From: Cephalotrichum gorgonifer | Taxonomy: Eukaryota > Ascomycota > Sordariomycetes > Microascales > Microascaceae | Reading direction: 5' to 3' | DNA: 64,000 nt | NCBI GenBank assembly: GCA_900312665.1 | Contig: ONZQ02000012.1 | Coordinates: 375,279 to 439,278, forward strand | Shown here: piece by piece, positions 53,613 through 64,000 of the stretch | How positions within the stretch are numbered: position 1 is the first letter of the stretch | Layout of the letters: every line of letters begins with the position of its first letter | The notes under the pieces: model-generated | The model's input: the letters and a program-made list of their open reading frames with translations, nothing else | What the model was told of the DNA's origin: nothing | Database searches by the model: none | Translations under genes and position numbers: made by a program

Positions 53613-56530
53613 TGTTGCGATGGATTCGATACTAGGGGATGTTTTCAAGTGGGGATATCAGTTTTGGTAGCGGTATGATGACGAAAGGTAAGTTGTTTCG
53701 TTGGGCGAGTCAGAACGAGTCGGGTGTTAATATCAAGAGGGTGATTACTAAGAAGGCCACCGTATCAAGCACTTTCTTTCTTTCTATATATCAGTAAGCA
53801 TTCCGTCTCTTAGCGAGCACTTAAATAATGAACCTTTAGAGTGAAAATCAATCGTTAACCTCTCGCGACCGCAGCTGTTGGTTTTGTGGTAGGAATGTAT
53901 AACTACAGGTATACCTAGCGTGGTGGATATAGCGCCATTCTGGAGAACAGGCGTGTGGGGAGACTAGGGTGGCTTGGTGCCGAGGTTATGGGCCAAATGT
54001 AGGTACATTTTGTAATTGTATTGTGTAAAAAGGCGCATGAGTCAGCACTCTGGGAGGGAGGCAACTTTTTCTCAGCTCAGCTATAGTGTAGCTGGTGTCG
54101 CAATGCACTCTACGTCGCACGCGACCCCTGTCGACTGTTCCTGCCAGAGTGTCTTACAGAGGAGGAGCTCTGTAAGAGTAGAATGTGGACCATATGCATT
54201 CATACCGGCCGATACAGTGCAGTCCAAGGACGAATCCACCATCAAGACCATCTACGAAGACGATGAGCTATAGCTAGACCGGTGGCATTGATGGCATCGC
54301 TGACGACGCGCACTCCATCGTGCCGTCGATCTCGCCGCGCTGAAACGCCGAGGGATCTAGACCGGAGCCAACGCCAAGATCTGCAGTTGTGCCACCACCC
54401 GTCATCTACGGCAGGGAAAACTTGGCAGTTGGTCTAGATTCTAGCTTTGACGTGACTTTGCGATCAAGCACAGCCACGCGAGATGTGCGGGGAAGATGGA
54501 CTAGTCTTGAGGATAGATTCACTTCACTGGTCTTGGAAGCGACCTACCGACGATCCTGCACTTGGCGGAGTCCACGCTTACAGCGTTGATAGACGTTTGA
54601 TGATCCGTATGCCCCTTCGTTGGGAAGGGAGAGGAATACAAGTACTTATGGGAGAGATCTGCGGAGAAACTTGGCAAGGCGGTTTAGAAGGCCGGGGGAA
54701 ATTGATAGTAATAGTAGATCGGACGCCAAGAGGGATGCCCGGTGATCCGAGTATAAATAGCTCTCTCGGAAGAGGTATTGCGGTTATTGGCCAGAATGCC
54801 CGAGACTCGAGCCGGGAGACTCCCTAACTATGCCTCGCATTGCCATATGACGTGCCCCTTGCTTATGCCGTGCGTCTGGACACATGATCTCTCCTGGCGG
54901 CGATGTGTGGCAACTAGCGACGGCCTGTCACCCAGCGAGAGCCCCTAACCAGCCCCTAATAAATTCCAGGCGTATGACGCTTGTCCAGAAGCGCTCCAGC
55001 CCGTCGCAAATGCCGGCCTTTCCCTCGGAAATTTCGCATGCAGCCATCAGCTCTCCCTTGCCTCTTCGAGGAGCCGAGGGCAATGTGACGCTGCTGAGTA
55101 GTATGCGCGCGGGGCCCAATACCAAGGTGCGCCAGCGCGGTTTTACCAACCATCCATCACCTGGCCAATCGGGGCGTGCTAGGGCGAAAACGTCTTAGCG
55201 ACGGGGGGGAAAGGGGGGGAGGATGGTAAGCTGCAATACCCCGTTTTATTATCGTGGGGGTGCGGGTGCTTCAGCTCGAGGCAGGGGGGCAAAACACTTG
55301 AGGTTGGGTTTCAAGCACTCCCGCAGCCCGGGCACTTGACTTGGCAATCAATTCGATCCAAAAAGTCAAGGCCAGAAAGAAGAGAGAGAAGAACACGGCA
55401 TAATGCCCTAAAGATAGATTCCATGATCTCCCGATTAGCAGGCAGAGGACACTAGGCCTCGGCGATCCTGGATACACATGGCACGGGAGCGGGGTGTGGT
55501 CGGCCAAATCTCGAAAGGGAGGTGATCGTCAGAAGGATGGATGGTCTAGCCCAAATCCCTCAATCAGCTAAGCAGGGTTTCTTGACCAATTCGCAAACAT
55601 GTCGTCCAAGCAGCCTCAGGCGCCCGGGACATTTTCCTCCGTCCCCAACAGAGCATATTTTAACTGTAATACTCAAAACTAATACGAATAACCTAATTAT
55701 CTAAATCCCCGCAGGGGCGGCCGCATGGGGGAGCAGGACCCTGACCTGTCAGGCAGATTAAAGAATTTTTCCGTAGCTCGGACTGGTCCGTTTCAAGCCA
55801 AAACCGCTCCGCCACGGTTTCGGGTAATGGCCGTTCGCCCCACCACCAAGACTGGGCGTCCACATAAAACAGGAGCGCGGCCCCCAATTGGACCTGGTTC
55901 GGAAAGACCGACCAGGGGACGTTCTGGACCCCCCTCGCATACATTTGCCGTATCAAGCCTCGTGGAGAACAAGGTTCTCCGGGGTAGCAAAACGCCTCGT
56001 GGGCCAATCCCATTTGTGTATGTTATCTTCCCCCTTGCTCTCCACTTGGACAAATATCCTTGACTTCGTTTTATCCCATGATCCAAGGAGATCTTCCCCA
56101 GGGGTGGAGAGTATTTTTAGACTAGCGACTCGGGGGGCGTGTAAGTGTGGACGACGCGTTGGCGTTGTGGGAACGTCGTGAACCTTCTCATATAATAATG
56201 ATGCAAGGTCCCGAATCCGTAGTTAATCTCTCCGATCATTCGCCTGGGGTTTCTCTTTATTTTCACCCTTCCATCTTTATTGCGAGATTTCTGCTTTTGG
56301 TCTAGTCTCGATCCTTTCCCTTCTTCTGGCTGGCCCGACCCTCTTTGCCTTATTTCTTTTTTGCTCGTCTTTGTCCAACTGGGCCCGGTGCCCCCGTCTT
56401 CGATTCTCTCAAGTACATACTTCTGCCCAGCGCGGTGTCGCAGTAGACTCCCCCCTCCCCGCCAACTGCGATCTTGCCGTCGTACATTCCTTTTTCCTCC
56501 ATCCCCTATCCCCCACCCCCTTAGCCCGCG
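53613..56530. other. Intergenic region without a supported gene
   Basis: About 2.9 kb between the divergent starts of the DabB gene and the carbonic anhydrase. A mixed sequence holding short frames only (for example 54016-54273). The last ~300 bp before the carbonic anhydrase are CT-rich, as in fungal leaders. Confidence 0.4.
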
Positions 56531-57753
56531 ATGTATTCCGGTCTAGTCACCCTCTCCTGCGCCCTCCTCTTCGCGAGCGAGGCGCTCGCCTCTTGCGCCC
56601 ATGGCACCAGTCTCCACAAGAGGGCGGAGGGTGGTACGGTTGAGGTTAAGAACTTCGGATACGTCGGCGTAACCGTGAGTAGCCGTGTCATACCCCCAAA
56701 CCCCCATCTTCCTGGCTGGGGGAATGCATCCACTAACACACACTTTCCAGGGCCCTCTTAACTGGGTCGCCCTCGATGCCGGCGCCAACATCCTCTGCGC
56801 CACCGGCAGCCGCCAGTCGCCCATCGACATGGTCGAAGGCCAGTTCACCCTCGTGCCGGCCAGCGGGCTTGGCATCCAGATCCCCGACTTCGCCGAGGGC
56901 GCCGAGTTCGAGAACCTGGGCACCAACGTCGAGGTCATCGCGCAGGGCGGCAGCATGACGGTCAACAACGTCGCCTTCAACCTCCAGCAGTTCCACTTCC
57001 ACCTCCCCAGCGAGCACCTCGATGCCGGCGTCAGCCACGCCATGGAGATGCACATGGTCTGGGAGTCTGAGGCCGGCCAGATCGCCGTAGTGGGGGTGTA
57101 CATCGACGTCGAGGGCGCTGAGGCGGGCGCTGCTCCCGCCGAGGGTGCTGCCCCTGCCGAAGGTACTCCTGCTGCAAACGCTTCTGCCGAGGCCGCTCCC
57201 GCCGCCAGGAGGCGTTCCGCGAGGTTCGCACCCAGGGACGAGGTCGTGCCGTTGAAGAAGACCACGGCTCCCATCGCCAAGAGGGCAGCCACTACTCTCC
57301 TCGAGACCATCTTCGCCTCCGTCGACGCCATTGCGCAGCCCGGAACTGCCACCAAGACGCAGCCCCTCGCCATGTCCGAGCTTGTGGACATCCTCAACGC
57401 TGGTGACCTCCAGAAGTAAGCATGGACCCCAACCTGGAGCCCCTCTCTCTCTTTCTCTCTCCTTCCTCTACCACTGCTACGCCAAGGTGACTAACGGTTA
57501 TCTCAAAACTAGCTACTCCGGGTCCCTCACCACCCCGCCCTGCAGCGAAGGTGTCACCTGGTTCGTCTCGACCCAGAAGCTCCAGATCTCGGCTGCCAAC
57601 TTCGGCCGCGCCCGCGACGTCATCGGCTTCAACTCGCGCTTCCCCCAGAACCAGCTCGGACAGCCCAACATCCTGGCCCTCAGCAGCGCCATGCTAGCGA
57701 CTCCTCAAATCCAGGCCGCGGCTCTGTCCCAGCGCCTTGGTCTCAGTCACTAG
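56531..57753 (+). CDS. Alpha-carbonic anhydrase with low-complexity insert, secreted
   Basis: Three exons: 56531-56674, 56751-57415, 57513-57753 (TAG), 349 aa. It hydrates CO2 to bicarbonate. A signal peptide (about 1-20, LLFASEALAS) shows it is exported. The domain reads GPLNWVAL, SRQSPIDMV, QFHFHLPSEH with zinc ligands H130 and H132, and EMHMVW with the third ligand H149. The end YSGSLTTPPCSEGVTWFV is typical of the family and lies in exon 3. Between the usual strands, residues about 169-237 are an Ala/Pro/Glu- and Arg-rich stretch not found in most alpha enzymes. Secreted enzymes of this kind may adjust CO2 and pH around hyphae. The zinc site is complete, so the enzyme should be active. 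Confidence 0.9.
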
Positions 57754-58980
57754 GGCGTGGTGTGTGGGATAGTGGGAAGGGAAAAGGGAGGGGCGGGACC
57801 AATGTTCACCTCGCGGCGGTTGGGGGGGAGTCTGGCTCCCGTACAACCCTACCAAGGCAAGGTTCTGTTTAGCTCAGAAGACAATGAGACGAGTGCAGTT
57901 GGCCGCCCCTCGATCATGGTTTTTTTCTTTGGGCTGATATATGTATGTATGTATGACCATAAGCCGGCAGGCAAGTAATGTCTTGTAGTATGGGGGCGCA
58001 TTTGCATTGCATTTCAGCGTACATTAGACTAGACAGGCGTTAAAGCATATGCATTCGTCGTATTGAGCGACTTGCCTTTGTATCGAAACCCTTGTACTGG
58101 CCCCAGCCCTCGTTTCTCGTGAGGTTGTGTGGAATATCCTCTCCCAAGGAGACCGCCATGCCAATGAGGTGGATTTAACTGAGGCTCTTCTTGCAGTGTA
58201 CGACCCGAGACGCCAAGACCAGAACTGAAAAATGCGTTTTATCTGAGCGAGAGGTATAGCACTTATTTCCTCTTTCGTGAACAGAATGGTTTCAGGTCAG
58301 TGGCAACCCCTAACATACGTAAACTTGGAATTCCCTTACCTAGGATGTCCTTTCTTTGCCCCGTCCCATGTTGTAATCAGTCATCCTGTGAGACTTCAGC
58401 CCTAATTATTCTCAGACTTCTATCTAATAACAATAGTTGCTACCTGCAGATGAAGAGCTGGACAAAGATCTATTATACGTCATTGTCCCATTATCATAGC
58501 AGTCTTATAACCGCAGGCTCGGGTGGCGTTTCTTTATATGCCCTTTGTTGCCCATTATCTTGGGACTAGTAGTGCTTTTAATCCAAGTTTGGAAATATGG
58601 CAACTAACCACTGGGAGATGTATTAGAGCCAACTAGGCTGGATGTTCCCTTTGTAGCGAGGAGGCATGAAGTGTCTCTAGTGAAGGAAGAACGTGATGTT
58701 TGCGGCCAAGTCAAAGGAAAGGGCGACCGACATTGACCAAGGCGTGCACCTGGACGTGTCTTTGGATCCTGGAAGTTAAAGAAGAGACCACCTTCTAAGT
58801 GCTCGCAGATGATTCTGGCACTCAATGCTAGGTATATGAAGGCGCCCGTCACATCGCTGGGACTTGTCCTTGTGGGAGCATCATCGCTCTTCGGAAACCC
58901 ATCTCCACAGGCTCGGCTCTGTACCAGATCCCAAGGCAACGCCGGCACACCATTTCAATAAGTCAAGGTCCTCTGGCGAG
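57754..58980. other. Intergenic region
   Basis: About 1.2 kb with no supported gene; some T-rich runs after the carbonic anhydrase may be its 3' end. Confidence 0.4.
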
Positions 58981-59745
58981 ATGCCGACCAACCGTAGCCG
59001 AGCCGCGGCCCGGCGGCGGCGAGTCGCTCGTAGGGCTCGTCGAGATGCCCAGTCCACCCAAGGAGATTCCGGTGAGCCCCGTCCACCAGCGACATCCCAT
59101 TATCACGTACTAACCGTGGTAGCTGCCGTCTCAACCCAGGGCGACGAGGGGATCGGGGTACAACACGACGAGGGGCAGTCAAGCCAACCCCGGGCGCGAC
59201 CCGTAAGATTCACTATTTCATTCCTCCTACTACCTTCTTCCCCTAGCTAACATGCAGTAGATGTCCAAGATGACGAAGCCGAGTTGCCGCGGCGCGAGAG
59301 CACGGAAGCGGACCGGGAGATCCCCGCAATCTACAATATAGAGGTGCCACAGCTCTACAATAACGCTTTCCATGCCGTCAACATTGTCGTTTCCATCACT
59401 GGTCGGGGCGTCTCCACCGGTCCGATCAGTCATATGGATTGGGTGGGCGAGATGGAACGCGGCATGAATGCCGGCGTCGACCGCCTGGCTGCTACCACGT
59501 GGTCGATGGCCCGTGACGCGGGGATTAACTACAGGGCCGGTTTGAGGGGCGAGATCGAGCAGATACGCCTGGCAGTCCACCGATTTGCCGCCGCCTGTAG
59601 GGGACTACGGGATCGGACGTCGACCACCGTCGGCGACGCTTTGGTAGAGATTATCTCGGCCCAGGAGGATATGGACGCTGCTCTGGATCGGATTGGAGCC
59701 GCGTTTCCGGATGGGCGTGGGCCAATGGGCGAGTTTGAATTTTGA
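58981..59745 (+). CDS. Uncertain gene: Arg-rich start plus helical protein
   Basis: The best reading starts at ATG 58981 (an Arg-rich segment), with intron 59072-59122 (donor GTGAGC, TACTAAC branch site, acceptor GTAG), an acidic exon to 59202, and a second intron with donor GTAAGA and branch GCTAACATGCAG ahead of a helical region (59258 to the TGA at 59743-59745, about 155 residues, with RAGLRGEIEQIRL and LVEIISAQEDMDAAL). The phases of the second junction do not agree by one base, so the model is not consistent as written. Either the gene is frameshifted, the true exon boundaries differ, or only the last exon is a gene. No family is recognised. Confidence 0.35.
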
Positions 59746-62700
59746 ATGGGGAAGTCAAAGGTGTGAGAGGTCATGAGGGGGGCACGGAGGAGGCAGGTTC
59801 TGGGAGGCAACAGGAGCGGACAACTGTTAAGGCGGCGAGCGGGTGGAAGCATAGTTGCGCGAGTATGACAGGGAGATGTTCCGAGCACTCTATTTGGAAA
59901 ATATCACGATCCCAGATTCGAGTTTCATTCCCGGGAAAGCTCTCCACTGGCCAATTGAGCCCCTCCTTTGCATATGGCATTCTGATACCGTGAAAAATCG
60001 ACCCTGCCCAGACCTTTCGAGGCCTAGCCTTCAAGTCGGGGTTTTCTAAGTAGATACCCCTACCAGATATCAGGATCACGCCATTTTGGATCAATAGGCA
60101 CCAAGTCGACGGTGCGAGCAATCAGTTGGCCTGCGGCTACTGTAGGTCTGGTCCGCCCACCACCCAGGCCAACTCCAGTATCAGTGGACAATCTGGATGA
60201 ATGGGCCAATGAAGAATCCACTCGAGCACACCGCCATTTACCATACTGGGGAGTTGTTATATCCCCTGTCAATGGTATCAAGAGTCCCAGAGTACTTGGA
60301 GATACATGAGATAGGGTGGGAATCTTAGGCCAGTACCTGGGATTCAACAGGTACGGCTCGGCTTTACCCGACCTCTCCATCCGTGATGGTCTATCACATG
60401 CCGTTGGAAGCAGAAGGGAAGTTATATCCGCATTGTGACAAGTAGTACATGTCCCCAAATCCGTTTTTTAGGAATGTGCCAGCCACGCCGTTTCTGGCTG
60501 GCTGTCATGAGCCATGTCAGTAATACATATAGCTCGCAGCATCCTTGTCCCGTCGAGCTAATACGGGCGAGGGACGTATGCACGTGAGCCCCAATCCCCC
60601 AGTTCATATGCAAAGGACTCTAGCAATAAGGTAGGCGTGCCACCGAAGGAGGGGAAATAGCCAGGAAGCAAATGCAGCCAGCAACAACCTCCGAGAGGTG
60701 GTGTCTAAGATGACACAGAACGCACTAGAGACGGCGCCCCCCCCAACCCACGAGTATGGCGAACTCTTGAAAAGCGAAGTCTGCCGGATACCGTCGAGGA
60801 ATCCCTGTCTGAGAACTCCAATCACGCTTAAGGCCAAAAGGTGTAGCGTCCAGTTTCGAAAGCAACATGTTTTCAGCGCGATGCATGAACAGCTGTCAGG
60901 AGTCTATTCGGCCAGACAAGTACAATACATCTCATAAGGTCCTCAGAGTACAGTAGATTCTGTATATCCCCACATGCTTACCACACACAGGTTGATATAC
61001 TCTGGACAAGCGCATTTCTCCTACAACAGCCAGCTAAGGAATAGAACTGAAGTATGCGGGCAATGCTAGCCATTGAAGCATACAATATGTCTAGTGGAGC
61101 CTGCGTTGCCGGTAACTATGGCTTTTACTACGGATGATAATATTGGAGCTACGACACAAGATCAGGTCTAATAGTTGCCTTCCCCGGGGCCTACCAGACT
61201 CTATTACTCCTTACTGGTATGTGCGAGCTCCATTGCGTTAAACCTGTTCCCTACGTCTCAGCAAGTTACTTCATTGGGAACAGATAATATGCAGCCGCTA
61301 ATGCGGAGCTAGATTCGAGCCCGAGCAAGGATATCTGGCCGGAGAAGTCGGATATACAAGCACGCACGACGACAAGCGTGATGCACCCCTATCCCCCGTA
61401 GCGGGCGTAATATTGGGGAAATGACAGGACATTTCTAGTTCTGATCAGCCAATTCTAACAAACAGCGGAGCAAGGTTTTCAAGGCTAGACTTAGCGGAAA
61501 GGGGGGTTAGAAGCACTGCTCTGACATACGGCTAGGTGAGGAGACCGGCTAGGAGATGCTACTAAGGGAGCCCGCGGAAATAAAAGGAAAATCTGAATAT
61601 ATGTTGGAGAACGTGGAGCAGTATGAAGGTGAGGGTGAAGTAGCTGCGAAAATGAACGAGCTACTTGCAAGGCAGTCTACTCGTACTTGCTTGTGTTAGG
61701 AATTAGGTACTCATAAAGTTTTTTGAGCCCATAAGGATCGGCATCAACCGACCCAAGCCGGGATGTGCGTCCCTGCAAGGTGGAAACTACGCAAGCCACG
61801 ACAGTGGGCCGTCTAGCATTACCCCAACACTCCTTCCCTGCAAAAGCGCCCGCTGACTACGTCACAGAAAGAACAACGCTGACTCCTCAGCAGGCATTGG
61901 GGATGTGACTGGCCAGAGCGTATTCACAATAATTTCCAAGGTGGAGAGAAAGGGTCTGAGGGCTTACTCTACTGGAAGTGCCGAGAGAGATTTACTCGTA
62001 TGCCGGTATCGACAACAAACCACCCAACATATGTTGTACATTTGCCGTCGCGCTCGGCCGACTACCGTTGGAAGATACCATTTCCCAAAACGATAATGGC
62101 TATCCTCCCCGCACACCTCCGCGGGACTCTGGGTACGCTAGTTGGCGGTCAGGCTGATCGGGACCATGCTAATCGGCCCCGTCGGTCGAGCGTGCGATTA
62201 CTCATACTTTTATTTGTATTATTTGAGATCATCGCTTTCGGACGCTAGTCTAAACAAGCAACAGCACTTAGGAGATGAGAGGATACTCTCCCTCATCGCT
62301 CCCACCTTCGCACTTGCGTGGGAAGCTGCTGCGGCTACAAGTACAAGTACTTGCAAGGTCATTCCTTGCTCGTGCTTGGAGCTATTACGCAACGGAGAAT
62401 TCACGATTGGTCAAGGGCAGGCCAACATCGAATGCTTGTCCGCTCTACCTGGGATAGGATGAAGATGCACCCTTCCCGGCAAGGATAATACCAATGCTTG
62501 TATTAACCTCGAATACTGTTATACTCTGTCACACCGACCCCAGATTAATTTAAAAATCCTGCCCATCAAGGCACTTGTTGGGTTTACATCCTCGACGCCC
62601 TCACTGTTCAGCCCAAAGGAACAGGAGCCGTCGAGAACTTCTGGGAGTCTGGCTCCTCTATTATAGCTTTTACTCGTACAATTTCCACCAGAATGTCGTG

Positions 62701-63635
62701 AGCTGAGCTCCACCTTCCTTCCCTATGCTTTGTGCAAGCATGTCGGTACTGCGGGTCGCGATACGACAGGCAGGCTAACTAAGTCACTGGGTCAGACGAA
62801 CGGAATCTGCCCTACGTCATTTGCTTTTTTCTCCAGGGGTGCATGCATTCTTCACTCAACTCCGAAATTAGTCTTTCTCAAGAGTCTACAAAGTAGTAAG
62901 TCTTATTTTCGGCTATACTTGTACAGGTACATGGTAACTGGCAGCATGCTAACTCTACTGCCGGTTATTATCCAATAGCAGGCCGTACCGGAGCACGACC
63001 GAACCCTTGGACCAGTGGGTCCGGGTCCCGGGCTTGCTGTATCCCCTGCCGATCCCATCTCCTTACAAGGACTGGGTTGTCCAGCTTGCCCCTACCACGT
63101 CTGCCAGCAAGTCCGACAGCGCACCAGTGGTATCTCCGTTAGGCAGACTTGTGGCGCATGTAGTTCTTCCCTCCTCTCCCCAATCAGAGCTTGACATGTT
63201 GGGCGAACAGATGCCACTTGCATGGGTAATTACTTTTTTCAGCCCAGCCTCATGGCACTGTCTGTCGATCCTTTCTCTCTGGGTGCCATAGCCGGCGGTT
63301 CTCCGAGGACGATCCGGTTCAACGAAAGATGAAGATCGTCGACTTCCGGCAGAGGGCCCATCAACATCAGAACGGCAATGTGCAAACGAACGGAGCGGGC
63401 ATTGATGGGATCTCTCAGAATTTTCTTCTTGATGAAGGGGTAGTGCTTGGGAAATCACCTCGTCCTCCACCAAGGGGGCTAATGGATATAAAAACAGCGT
63501 TCCCGGAGCTCGACGCTATCACTTCTCCCTTCGTTCTGCATCCAACCCAAGTACACCATCATCTTCTCCCTATTCTTCAATAGCCTCCTAATTCTATCTC
63601 TTAATATTCCGTTCTTTATCTAATCCACCATCAAC
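59746..63635. other. Long stretch without a supported gene
   Basis: About 3.9 kb. It contains many short frames but no long or family-like one, no repeats I can see and no tRNA. The final ~150 bp form the promoter of the last gene (TATA element listed). Confidence 0.45.
63485..63493 (+). promoter_or_regulatory. TATA element of the last gene
   Basis: GATATAAAA lies about 145-150 bp upstream of the ATG at 63636. Confidence 0.45.
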
Positions 63636-64000
63636 ATGAAGGCCAACTTCTTCACCACCCTCGCCACTCTGGCTGTCTCGGCCTTCGCCGCCCCCCAGGT
63701 CTCCGCCGCCGGCGGCCTTGTGGAACGCCAGGTTCCCAACCCCCTTGGTAACCTTGGTGGTGCCAATGCTCCCGGTGTTCCAGGTGGTCTTGGTGGTATT
63801 GGCGGCGGCGAGCCCCCCGCCGTTCCCGGCGATGTTGGCGGCGTTGATGGCGAGACCCCCAGCGCCCCGGCGGACATTGGTGGCGTCGACGGACTCATCG
63901 TGATCATCACTGGCCTCACTGGTGACCTTACTACCGGCTTCGGCAACATTGGTACGTCGTTTTCTCACATTCCACCCTTTCCCCCCGCCCTGAGCTTCCA
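63636..64000 (+). CDS. Small secreted Gly-rich protein, 5' part (partial)
   Basis: Exon 1 is 63636-63951; after it GTACGT opens an intron that runs off the window. The N-terminus MKANFFTTLATLAVSAFAAP is a clear signal peptide. Next comes a GGLVERQVP segment that may be cut by a protease, then a Gly/Pro/Asp-rich region with near-repeats (DVGGVDGETPSAP, DIGGVDGLIV). A hydrophobic stretch with repeated TGL/TGD follows. It resembles small fungal secreted or cell-wall proteins of unknown function; hydrophobins have a fixed eight-Cys pattern, which is not visible in this part. No enzyme is suggested. Confidence 0.7.
   Translation, partial: MKANFFTTLATLAVSAFAAPQVSAAGGLVERQVPNPLGNLGGANAPGVPGGLGGIGGGEPPAVPGDVGGVDGETPSAPADIGGVDGLIVIITGLTGDLTTGFGNIGTSFSHIPPFPPALSF

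Noticed and set aside
54016..54273. An 85-residue frame in the spacer before the carbonic anhydrase
   Set aside because: Part looks protein-like but there is no start context, no intron support and no family match.
62142..62462. A 106-residue frame in the last long spacer
   Set aside because: No domain, signal or splice pattern; such lengths are common by chance here.

Overview
The window is nuclear DNA of a filamentous ascomycete, probably a plant-associated or saprotrophic Sordariomycete-type fungus. Evidence: genes are split by short (about 50-110 bp) GT-AG introns with CTAAC/CTGAC branch sites; there are no operons; both strands are coded; and the gene families are typical of such fungi (ENA-type P-ATPase, GH7 cellobiohydrolase, feruloyl esterase, expansin-like protein, PTH11/rhodopsin-like membrane protein, P450s, NACHT-ankyrin protein, aegerolysin). 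The species cannot be named from sequence alone. All exon coordinates were worked out by eye from splice signals, reading phase and family resemblance.

Layout. 0-3 kb: 3' end of an ENA cation ATPase, then a convergent GH7 cellobiohydrolase. 3-8.5 kb: GC-rich DNA with homopolymer runs and no gene I can support. 8.5-9.3 kb: DUF4396 membrane protein with a mitochondrial-type N-terminus. 10-13.4 kb: decayed NACHT-type (NLR-like) gene with an early stop and two frameshifts. 14.9-16.6 kb: NAD-dependent formate dehydrogenase. 18.4-21.4 kb: short-chain dehydrogenase and NmrA-like oxidoreductase. 22.2-23.8 kb: ankyrin-repeat protein. 24.6-26.1 kb: eight-exon secreted HExxH metallopeptidase-like protein (minus strand), followed by a ~0.66 kb diverged tandem repeat and a secreted Cys-rich protein with an acidic Gly/Asp/Glu minisatellite (27.6-30.0 kb).

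31.3-46.7 kb is the densest part: feruloyl esterase, rhodopsin-like membrane protein, CYP504-like P450, M19 dipeptidase with a membrane anchor, Dal5/allantoate-type MFS transporter, pisatin-demethylase-like P450 and an aegerolysin. 47.9-57.8 kb: an unknown 674-aa protein, expansin-like protein, small DabB protein and an alpha-carbonic anhydrase with a low-complexity insert. 59.7-63.6 kb appears gene-free. The window ends inside the first intron of a small secreted Gly-rich protein.

How genes may work together: cellobiohydrolase, feruloyl esterase and expansin-like protein fit plant cell-wall breakdown. The two P450s, MFS transporter and dipeptidase fit uptake and turnover of aromatic or amino-acid-derived compounds, or a small metabolite cluster, but no backbone synthase lies in the window, so that is only an inference. 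No tRNA, rRNA, CRISPR array or intact transposon was found.
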